Below, one piece after another: positions 57,563 to 64,000 of a stretch of 64,000 nt of DNA. The position numbers and the translations under genes are program-made. Each line of letters begins with the position of its first letter. Position 1 is the first letter of the stretch. The stretch is taken from NCBI RefSeq assembly GCF_902506065.1, contig NZ_LR732912.1, positions 4,493,525-4,557,524 on the forward strand, given 5' to 3'. The notes beneath the pieces are model-generated. The model did not search any database. It had not been told where the DNA came from and saw only the letters and a list, made by a program, of their open reading frames with translations. This DNA is from Arthrobacter sp. 9V (GTDB lineage Bacteria; Actinomycetota; Actinomycetes; Actinomycetales; Micrococcaceae).

Positions 57563-59095
57563 TTAGTGGCCCCCGTGCCCTCCGGCGCCTTCGGTCTTGC
57601 GCATCATGGCACCGAGCACCACGGCTGCGACTGCAATAGCGGTGGCGGCCAGGAACGCTGCCTGCATACCGGCCACCAGGCCGGACGAGGCAGAGACCAC
57701 CGCGTAGATGGACACGAGCAAAGCCGTACCAGCTGCACCGGCCACCTGCTGTGCGGTGCTGATGATTGCGGAACCGTGGGAGTAGAGGTGCGGAGGCAAC
57801 GGGTTCAAGCCTGTGGTGAAGGCGGGTGTAAAGAGCAAGGCCAAGCCGAGGCTCAGGGTGACGTGCAGGGCAATAACCCAGCCAAGCGAACTTCCCTCAT
57901 CCAGACGGGAGAACTGCCAGAGCGTCAGGACCATCAGCACGGAGCCGGTTACGGTCAGAGGGAGCGGGCCCACTTTGTCGAAGATCCGCCCGATGACCGG
58001 TCCCAGCAGGCCCATGGCCAAACCGCCGGGCAACAGTGCCAGCCCGGTTTCCAAAGGCTGAAGGTGAAGGGTGTTCTGGAGGTACAGCGGCAACAGGATC
58101 ACGCCGCCGAACAGCGCCATCATGGCAACGACCATCAGCAGCGTGGACACCGTGAACATGCGGAACTTGAAGGCGCGAAGGTCAAGCAGCGGGGCGTCGG
58201 ACTTCTGGAGCTTGAGTTGCCGGAAGACAAACAATGCCAGGCAGAGGATACCCACCACCAGTGCGATGACGGGAACAACGCCGGCGTCCGCGCCGCCGAT
58301 CTGGCTCAGGCCGTAAACCAAGCCACCGAATGCGGGCACGGTGAGGATCACCGAAGGAACATCCAGGGTGGTCTTCTCGCGTTCTCCCACGTTGGTGAGG
58401 TACTTGGCCCCGATCGCGAAGGCAGCCAAGGCAACGGGCAGCACGAACACGAACATGAAGCGCCACGAGAAGTTGTCCAGGATGATGCCTGAAACGGTGG
58501 GGCCCATGGCCGGAGCCACGGAGATGGCTATGCTCACGTTGCCCATGACGGCACCACGCTTGGACATGGGCACCAGTGTGAGAATGGTGGTCATCAGCAG
58601 CGGCAGCATAATGGCGGTACCACCGGCCTGAACGATGCGTGCCAACAGCAACACCAGGAAACCCGGCGCCAGTGCGGCCAGCAAGGTTCCACCACTGAAC
58701 AGTCCCATGGCCAGCATGAATGCTCCGCGGGTGCTCATCCGTTGCAGGATGAACCCGGTGGTGGGGATAACCACGGCCATGGTCAGCATGAAGCCGGTGG
58801 CCAGCCACTGCACGGTGGAAGCGCTCACTTGAAGGTCTGTCATGAGTCGCTGGAGGGCGACGTTCATGATGGTCTCGTTGAGGATGACAACGAAGGTTGC
58901 CACCAGCAGCGTGACGATGACTGTCACGGATTCACGTGACATCTTCCCGGACACCGAGGCGTCGGACACCGGGCCGTTCGAGGCCGGCGCCTGTGAAGCC
59001 TGCGCCTGTGACACCTGCGCCTCTGCGGAGGTGACGGTGCCGGAAACGCCTGATTCAGGTTTGCCGTTGGCGTCGGACGTGACGTCGGTAGACAT
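57563..59095 (-). CDS. DHA2-family MFS drug/solute exporter (14 TMS)
   Basis: A 510-aa EmrB/QacA-type transporter. After a polar, Ala/Ser/Gln-rich N-terminus (residues 1-55) come 14 predicted helices with the family motif C region TVQWLATGFMLTMAVVIPTTGFILQRM and ATVQWLATG; conserved motif LVPMSKRGAVMGNVSIAISVAPAMGPTVSGII. It exports drugs or metabolites with proton antiport. ATG 59095 is chosen because the longer frame lacks conservation. It marks the first core-like gene after the plasmid segment; its C-terminus ends GHGGH. Confidence 0.9.
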   Translation of the reverse strand: MSTDVTSDANGKPESGVSGTVTSAEAQVSQAQASQAPASNGPVSDASVSGKMSRESVTVIVTLLVATFVVILNETIMNVALQRLMTDLQVSASTVQWLATGFMLTMAVVIPTTGFILQRMSTRGAFMLAMGLFSGGTLLAALAPGFLVLLLARIVQAGGTAIMLPLLMTTILTLVPMSKRGAVMGNVSIAISVAPAMGPTVSGIILDNFSWRFMFVFVLPVALAAFAIGAKYLTNVGEREKTTLDVPSVILTVPAFGGLVYGLSQIGGADAGVVPVIALVVGILCLALFVFRQLKLQKSDAPLLDLRAFKFRMFTVSTLLMVVAMMALFGGVILLPLYLQNTLHLQPLETGLALLPGGLAMGLLGPVIGRIFDKVGPLPLTVTGSVLMVLTLWQFSRLDEGSSLGWVIALHVTLSLGLALLFTPAFTTGLNPLPPHLYSHGSAIISTAQQVAGAAGTALLVSIYAVVSASSGLVAGMQAAFLAATAIAVAAVVLGAMMRKTEGAGGHGGH

Positions 59096-59201
59096 GAGGA
59101 TTCCCCAAGGTTTGGATTTGGTGTCCGGCGATCTGTGCCGGTGAAGACTAAAACAGTCTAAACGCCCATCCAATTCCCGTCAGTAGGAAAATTCCTGAAC
59201 G

Positions 59202-60104
59202 CTAGGAGAACAAAGGAGCGTTGTCGATCAGCCGCACCGGCCCCACCTTGGCTGCGATGATCGCCAACCCCTCACCGCGGAAGGGTGTTTCCTTGCAGTT
59301 CTCCGCCAGGGGCTCCAGCGTTACGGGATCAACGACGTCAAAATAGTCCAGTTCCACCAGCGGCTGGGACTGAACAAGCGCGACGGCGGAATCGAGGTCC
59401 AGCGGTTCATGCGCGTTTGCGCGGGACTCGATGAGGCGTAAAGCCCGCGACAACACCAACGCTGCTTCGTGCTCTTCCTCGGAAAGGAACCGATTGCGGC
59501 TGGAGAGCGCCAAACCGCCGTCACTACGAACGATTGGCACCGGGACGATCTCTACAGGGAAGTTCAGGTCCGAGACCATGCGCTTCACCAAAGCCAGCTG
59601 CTGCGCGTCCTTCTGGCCGAAATAGGCCCGGTAGGCCGCCGTCGTGCCGTCCGCAGCGGCCCCTCCCGGGAGTCCGTAGTGCAGCAACTTGGCCACCACG
59701 GTGAGGGCACCGTCGAAGTGCCCGGGGCGCGAGGCACCTTCCCACTTTTCGCCCAGCGCGCCCGCTGTCACCCGCACCAGTGGTTGGCCTCCCGGGTACA
59801 CCTCGTCCACTGATGGTGCGAACACCAGGTCAACGCCCTCGGCATCAAGCAGGGCCATGTCGGCGTCGAGGGTGCGTGGGTAGCGGTCCAGGTCCACGGC
59901 ATCACCGAACTGCAGGGGGTTGACGAAAATGGTGGCCACAACCACGTCATTCTCTGCCACGGCTGTCCTGGCAAGCGCCGCGTGACCGGAGTGCAGGGCT
60001 CCCATGGTGGGCACCAGCCCCTGTGAATTCCCGCCTTTGACGGCCAGGAGCCTTGCGCTCTCCGCCCGCAGTTCCGTCGCAGTGGTTACAAGTTTGATGG
60101 CCAT
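59202..60104 (-). CDS. panC: Pantothenate synthetase
   Basis: A 300-aa PanC that condenses pantoate and beta-alanine with ATP to make pantothenate. Motifs: PTMGALHSGHAAL (HIGH-type nucleotide site), VATIFVNPLQFG, GQKDAQQLALVKRMVSDL (substrate/ATP lysine region) and LSSRNRFLSEEE (KMSKS-equivalent). All match the family and length is normal. It lies 6 bp downstream of the DUF2520 gene. Confidence 0.97.
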   Translation of the reverse strand: MAIKLVTTATELRAESARLLAVKGGNSQGLVPTMGALHSGHAALARTAVAENDVVVATIFVNPLQFGDAVDLDRYPRTLDADMALLDAEGVDLVFAPSVDEVYPGGQPLVRVTAGALGEKWEGASRPGHFDGALTVVAKLLHYGLPGGAAADGTTAAYRAYFGQKDAQQLALVKRMVSDLNFPVEIVPVPIVRSDGGLALSSRNRFLSEEEHEAALVLSRALRLIESRANAHEPLDLDSAVALVQSQPLVELDYFDVVDPVTLEPLAENCKETPFRGEGLAIIAAKVGPVRLIDNAPLFS

Positions 60105-60109
60105 GCTGT

Positions 60110-61018
60110 TCAGTTTCCTTCCGGCGACCCGGGTTCGGCGCCCAAGGCCTGGTCAATGTCATTCAGTTGTTCCGGGCGCAGCAGTCCGCGGTTTCCCGCC
60201 CTGCGCGCAGTGGCCCGTGCCATTGCTTGGTAAGCCGCGAGGACGTCGCCGCCCGCACCGCCGTCGTACTCTTTCAAAGCCTGGGCGTGCGCGGACACGG
60301 TTCCCACATCCCCCCGCGCAACCGGACCGGTCAGCGCAGATTCGCCGGAGGCAAGGGCGTTCTCCAGCGTCGCACGCAACAGCGGACCAAGCATGGCCTC
60401 GGGAGTTTCGACGCCGATCTCCCGCAGCATCTGCGACGCCTGCGCCACCAGGGTGACCATGTGATTGGAGCTATGCGCAAGGGCAGCGTGATACAGGGTA
60501 CGGTCGGCCTCGGCAATCACCACCGGCTCGGCGCCCATCTCAACCACCAATGCCTGCGCGATCGGCAACATGGCAGCATCGGCCGTGACTCCGAACGTGC
60601 AATCCATGAGACGGGTCAAGTCCAGGCTCATGCCCGTGAAGGTCATGGCGGGGTGCAGGGCAAGCGGAATCGCGCCGACCGCGCGGACAGGGTTGAGGAT
60701 TCCGACGCCGAACCGGCCCGAGGTATGCGCCACCAGCTGTCCGGGCTGCCACGCGCCGAGTTTGGCCAGCCCCGCAACCAACTCGCCAAGGGCGTCGTCC
60801 GGCACGGCCAGCAAAACCAGCTCGGAGCGTTCCACGATGTCCTGGATCTCCAGAACGGGGACGCCCGGAAGCAGGTTCTCTGCTCGCTCGCGACTCGCCT
60901 CGGACACAGCAGAAACACCGACGACGGCGTGCTCGGCTGCGCGCAAAGCGGCACCCAACACGGCACCCACCTTGCCGGCGCCGATAATCCCGACGCCGAG
61001 TCGTCCTGGCCTAGCCAT
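60110..61018 (-). CDS. DUF2520 Rossmann-fold protein (ketopantoate-reductase-like)
   Basis: A 302-aa NADP-binding dehydrogenase-like protein: VGIIGAGKVGAVLGAALRAAEH (cofactor motif), LLAVPDDALGELVAGLA, HTSGRFG, ALHPAMTFTG and AHSSNHMVTLV, which are the two-domain DUF2520 features. The start at 61018 overlaps the stop of the PH-domain gene. Its constant neighbourhood to panC suggests a role in pantoate supply, as a ketopantoate reductase analogue; this is an inference. Confidence 0.92.
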   Translation of the reverse strand: MARPGRLGVGIIGAGKVGAVLGAALRAAEHAVVGVSAVSEASRERAENLLPGVPVLEIQDIVERSELVLLAVPDDALGELVAGLAKLGAWQPGQLVAHTSGRFGVGILNPVRAVGAIPLALHPAMTFTGMSLDLTRLMDCTFGVTADAAMLPIAQALVVEMGAEPVVIAEADRTLYHAALAHSSNHMVTLVAQASQMLREIGVETPEAMLGPLLRATLENALASGESALTGPVARGDVGTVSAHAQALKEYDGGAGGDVLAAYQAMARATARRAGNRGLLRPEQLNDIDQALGAEPGSPEGN

Positions 61019-62597
61019 CGTGGCGGTCCTCCTGTTGTAGTGAAATGCGGGGTTGTTCGGGCTGAGCCGGTTGTTCGGGCTGAGCCCGTTGTTCGGACTG
61101 AGCCGGCGCAAGCTCCGGAGCCTGCGGGGCCACCTGAGCCAGCCATTGTTCGCTGGTTTGCCGCTTCCGGGCTTCCCTGGCCCGGGCAGCCTGCTGATCG
61201 AAGAGCTCCACGGCCTGCTCAACGCCTGCCTGGAACACTCTGGGCGAAACGGGCCCCGCCGTGGTGTGGAGGACAAGATCGGCCACGCCGAATCGCCTTG
61301 CCAAAGGGCCTTGGTGCAGTGCCATGGATTGCGTCCGCTGGTGCGGAACCATCACCAGAGTGTGCCACCAGCGCCCGGATCGGATGAGTAAGGCAGTTTG
61401 CGTTGCGAGGAACCCGTTGCGTCGCCACCCGAGCGGGGCCAACAGGCGGGCGCGGCGGGGAGTAGTGGTGAAGTCGTCGCTCGTTGCCAAGTCCGTTCCG
61501 GCCGGTCCAAGTCCGTCCAGCCCGGCAGTGAAAACCCGCTCCGGATCCGCAACCCCGGGATCCGGCAGCACGAGGGACATCATCCGCAGGACCTCAGGCC
61601 TCATGCCAACGGGAAGCAGCAAAGTGCGGGCACCCTCAGTGCTGGCAGCCAAACCATAGCCCGCCACGTTGACGTGAATCCGGTACCAGCCGAAGATGCG
61701 CCAAATGGGCGGCTGAGCCACCATGAGCGCTTGAATCCTACCGGGCGGAAGAGTCTGCGCCTGCGTGTCCAGAAGCCCGTACCGGAGCCGGATCCCGTCC
61801 GGGGAAATTGCGGCCGTGAAGTTGTAGCCCTTATTGAACGAACTCCAATAGGAGGCAGCAATACCCAGGATGCCGGGGATGAGCGCCAGGAAAATTGCGT
61901 TGTTTTCGAACACCACAGAGGTTGTGACTACAACTGCGGCCCCCAGCAAAATACCAATGGTTTGCTCACTGAGCAGGAGGGAACCAATAAGCCGGGACGG
62001 GGGCACGGACAGCACAACGTGCTCAGGAGCTTCCGGAATTTCCTCAGTAGTCTCGGATCCGCTGACCACGCCCGCCGCCCGCGCGAGGATGGTGGCACGC
62101 AACTGTTTGGCCTGGTCCAGCGGAAGGTAAGCCAGCCGCACGGCCGACTCGCCGGCGTCGGCCACTTCGAATTTGAGTTCGGCAAGCCCGAAGATCCGCG
62201 CCAGGAGCGGTTGCACAATGTCGATTGCCTGCACACGATCCAAGCGAGCCTGCCGTTGCTGCTTGAAGAGGAAACCGGTGTTGACCCGGACGTACCCCTC
62301 CGCCACTTGGTAGCGCGTGAAATACCAGCTGAGAATGAAACCACCAACCGTCAACAGCAACACCACGGCGCCGCCGGCCAGAAGCCACGGCACCCGGCCG
62401 CTGAGATTCGGATCTACAAAATCCCGCCCCTGCAGCATCCGTTCGAAAGCGTCACGTCCAAAGAAGAACCCGACGGCGGCAAGCGCCACCCAGCCGCGAA
62501 CGAACGGTGACGCAGGGTGGACACGGTTCCAGTCGCCGTCGACCGCTTGTTCAGACTTGGCCGGGAGGCTATGAGTGGCGTCGTTCTCCAGGCTCAC
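61011..62597 (-). CDS. PH-domain (DUF304/YdbT-like) membrane protein
   Basis: A 528-aa membrane protein with two hydrophobic hairpins at each of two bPH2 modules: HPASPFVRGWVALAAVGFFFGRDAF, LLAGGAVVLLLTVGGFILSWYFTRYQVAEGYVRVNTGFLFKQQRQARLDRVQAIDIVQPLLARIFGLAELKFEV. A second module follows from about residue 260. The C-terminal tail has AQSEQRAQPEQPAQPEQP-type repeats encoded by tandem DNA repeats near 61057-61100. The GTG at 62597 overlaps the preceding stop; longer upstream frame is non-family. Function in envelope homeostasis is unknown. Confidence 0.9.
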   Translation of the reverse strand: MSLENDATHSLPAKSEQAVDGDWNRVHPASPFVRGWVALAAVGFFFGRDAFERMLQGRDFVDPNLSGRVPWLLAGGAVVLLLTVGGFILSWYFTRYQVAEGYVRVNTGFLFKQQRQARLDRVQAIDIVQPLLARIFGLAELKFEVADAGESAVRLAYLPLDQAKQLRATILARAAGVVSGSETTEEIPEAPEHVVLSVPPSRLIGSLLLSEQTIGILLGAAVVVTTSVVFENNAIFLALIPGILGIAASYWSSFNKGYNFTAAISPDGIRLRYGLLDTQAQTLPPGRIQALMVAQPPIWRIFGWYRIHVNVAGYGLAASTEGARTLLLPVGMRPEVLRMMSLVLPDPGVADPERVFTAGLDGLGPAGTDLATSDDFTTTPRRARLLAPLGWRRNGFLATQTALLIRSGRWWHTLVMVPHQRTQSMALHQGPLARRFGVADLVLHTTAGPVSPRVFQAGVEQAVELFDQQAARAREARKRQTSEQWLAQVAPQAPELAPAQSEQRAQPEQPAQPEQPRISLQQEDRHDG

Positions 62598-63106
62598 AGC
62601 CCGGCCAACCTGGCTTCTCCGCGAGCCGAAAGCTGCTCGCGCAAACGTGCCCCTTCTGCCGAGGGAAGCCCAGGCAAGTGCGCGTTGGTTCCCGCCGAGG
62701 CCGTATGGAGTTTGAGGGTGCACAGCCCCAGGCTGCGTTCAACTGGACCCACCGCCACGTCCACATATTGCATCCGGCCGTAAGGGACCACCATGGTTCT
62801 CTGGAAGAAGATGCCGCGGCGGATGAGGAGGTCGTCGTCGCGTTCGGTGTACCCGATTGCCCGCACCTGGCGGGGAATCAGCACCAGACGCCACAAGGCC
62901 AACACCAGCATCACCGCAGGAACCGCGATTGCCAGCCATAACGGCGGCCAGCGCCACCAGCCAAGCAGAACAAAAATGAGAGGCAAACTAAGGACCGCCA
63001 ACATCACAACGTTGCCGATAGCCCACTCCACCAAGCGAACCGTGACGTACTTCGGGGAAACCCGCAGCCACTGGACGCCGGGAGGATCAATCGCCTCGGT
63101 ATGCAT
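62594..63106 (-). CDS. Small PH-domain (bPH2) membrane protein
   Basis: A 170-aa protein with two transmembrane helices (NVVMLAVLSLPLIFVLLGWW; LWLAIAVPAVMLVLALWRLVLI) followed by a bPH2 module: AIGYTERDDDLLIRRGIFFQRTMVVPYGRMQYVDVAVGPVERSLGLCTLKLHTAS. ATG 63106 overlaps the DUF3180 end by 20 bp; a longer frame to 63166 exists. It partners with the larger PH protein downstream, coupled by a GTGA overlap. Confidence 0.9.
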   Translation of the reverse strand: MHTEAIDPPGVQWLRVSPKYVTVRLVEWAIGNVVMLAVLSLPLIFVLLGWWRWPPLWLAIAVPAVMLVLALWRLVLIPRQVRAIGYTERDDDLLIRRGIFFQRTMVVPYGRMQYVDVAVGPVERSLGLCTLKLHTASAGTNAHLPGLPSAEGARLREQLSARGEARLAGL

Positions 63107-63608
63107 ACTCGCCTTCACCTTTGGTTTCGCCGCGACGACTTTCCGGTCCGGCGGTGCCACCTTCAAGATCCTCCGGAGGGATCCGGCAGAACCGCTCCAC
63201 CACGATCCCCACCACCACCATCACCACGCCGCCACCGCCCATCAGCAGGGCATTCCAGAGAACTCCTTCGCCGCCACGCAAACCACCAATGCGGAGAAGA
63301 TCCGTGGCGATTCCGGCATGCCAGCCCAGGAGCAGCGTTCCGGCGTAGGCGCAGGCCTGGGCCAGAATCAGGGTCCGCGCTGCCAGGATCGGATTCAGCA
63401 GATTCCTCTTCTTACCATTGCGCCAACGAAGCACCCGGACGCCCATGATGAGTGTCAGCACTGCTATGAAAGCCATGGTGATGAGCGCAGAGACCGGCAG
63501 CACAGGGGTTGGCATGCTGAAACGATTGGTAGTGACCGTAGCCAACCAACCAATCACGGCAGCGATGACCGCGATGAGCACCAGAACTACGGGTCGCATT
63601 GCTTTCAT
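63087..63608 (-). CDS. DUF3180 membrane protein
   Basis: A 173-aa four-helix membrane protein: PVVLVLIAVIAAVIGWLATVTTNRF, VSALITMAFIAVLTLIMGVRV, ARTLILAQACAYAGTLLLGWHAG and GGVVMVVVGIVVERFCRIPPEDLEG. The gene follows folK in most actinobacteria. It overlaps folK by 4 bp and the PH gene by 20 bp. Function unknown. Confidence 0.93.
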   Translation of the reverse strand: MKAMRPVVLVLIAVIAAVIGWLATVTTNRFSMPTPVLPVSALITMAFIAVLTLIMGVRVLRWRNGKKRNLLNPILAARTLILAQACAYAGTLLLGWHAGIATDLLRIGGLRGGEGVLWNALLMGGGGVVMVVVGIVVERFCRIPPEDLEGGTAGPESRRGETKGEGEYAYRGD

Positions 63609-64000
63609 TGCTGCTCCACTGCTCCGGCAGCGGGTATGCCGGCCACGTCTCCGAAACCGTCGAAACGCCGGATGTCCGGCATGTCATCGGCGACGGCGGC
63701 CAGTTCAGCCACGCTCCGGCCACCCAGTGTGGCGTGCGGCTCCAGCAGGGACCACGGGTAGAGCACAAAAGCGCGCTCGGCTGCCCGGGGATGCGGAATG
63801 GTCAGAACAGGATCATCGCTGGTGACATCGCCGAACACGATCACGTCCACGTCCAGCGTCCTTGGACCCCAACGCACCTCGCGGGTGCGGTGATGCTTCT
63901 GTTCCACTGAATGGCAGTGCTTCAGGAGCTCCATGGGAGTCAGCGTGGTCTCCACAGCCATGACCATGTTCAGAAAATCCGGTTGGCCCTCCGGACCACC
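63605..64000 (-). CDS. folK: 2-Amino-4-hydroxy-6-hydroxymethyldihydropteridine diphosphokinase, 3' part
   Basis: The C-terminal part of HPPK, which transfers pyrophosphate from ATP in folate synthesis. Visible motifs: QPDFLNMVMAVET, RTREVRWGPRTLDVDVIVFGDV (ATP-binding region) and LTIPHPRAAERAFVLYPW. The frame runs off the right edge, so the N-terminus is outside the window. Overlaps DUF3180 by 4 bp; this order is the standard folate gene block. Confidence 0.95.
   Translation of the reverse strand, partial: GGPEGQPDFLNMVMAVETTLTPMELLKHCHSVEQKHHRTREVRWGPRTLDVDVIVFGDVTSDDPVLTIPHPRAAERAFVLYPWSLLEPHATLGGRSVAELAAVADDMPDIRRFDGFGDVAGIPAAGAVEQQ

Noticed and set aside
57566..63761. Plus-strand ORFs opposite the MFS, panC, DUF2520, PH and DUF3180 genes
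   Set aside because: All are antisense to conserved core genes in the standard order and have shadow-like composition.
1..64000. tRNA, rRNA or attachment sites that could anchor an integrative element
   Set aside because: I saw no cloverleaf-like sequence with a TTCGA T-loop context, and no integrase; a dedicated tRNA scan would be needed to exclude it.

Overview
The window looks like the chromosome of a high-GC actinobacterium of the Arthrobacter / Paenarthrobacter / Pseudarthrobacter group. The right end (57.5-64 kb) carries the folK - DUF3180 - PH-domain pair - DUF2520 - panC order typical of that group. Leaderless transcripts, GTG/TTG starts and 4-bp ATGA/GTGA gene overlaps fit the same assignment. 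The genus is inferred from gene content, not from an rRNA marker.

Layout. (a) 0-12 kb is a scrap-rich accessory zone. It holds small regulator/enzyme pairs (HxlR with an enoyl-CoA hydratase; TetR with a SnoaL-like protein), a cupin/ABM pair, an AAA ATPase preceded by 10-bp tandem repeats, and remains of a serine recombinase, an IS110 transposase, a DUF3039 gene and an ATP-dependent DNA ligase. (b) 12.5-20.3 kb is a minus-strand operon of MFS importer, Gfo/Idh dehydrogenase, TIM-barrel isomerase/dehydratase, hydroxyquinol 1,2-dioxygenase and maleylacetate reductase. A second TIM-barrel/SnoaL pair and a divergent IclR regulator follow. (c) 20.5-30 kb is a minus-strand catabolic run: ribose-type ABC importer (binding protein, two permeases, double ATPase), SDR, two cupins, Gfo/Idh, then a 72-aa protein and an Old Yellow Enzyme homologue. 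(d) 30-39.3 kb holds IclR, an extradiol dioxygenase with an FAH-family hydrolase, HAD, GntR, an alcohol/aldehyde dehydrogenase pair, a three-ORF operon of unknown function and a second extradiol-type VOC protein. (e) 39.3-57.5 kb is plasmid- or ICE-like: DUF1016 nuclease, a 1534-aa MobF relaxase-helicase, a candidate origin region, and an operon of NrdH, SSB, ParB-C-type protein, thermonuclease and HNH. A complete minimal tniABQ transposon with 26-bp inverted repeats and a 6-bp target duplication follows, then a ParB-family protein, small ORFs with a duplicated leader, and 32-bp iteron-like repeats. (f) 57.5-64 kb is the core chromosome: DHA2 MFS, panC, DUF2520, two PH-domain proteins, DUF3180 and the 3' part of folK.

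How it works together. Regions b-d appear to import a polyhydroxylated or glycosylated ring compound, oxidise and dehydrate or cleave it, and feed ring-cleavage enzymes that deliver beta-ketoadipate or meta-cleavage products. The hydroxyquinol operon encodes no hydroxylase, which suggests that its aromatic intermediate is made by the dehydrogenase and TIM-barrel enzymes. Two promoters 4.4 kb apart (ABC operon and alcohol dehydrogenase) share a 19/20-identical element directly over the -35, so these modules are probably co-regulated.
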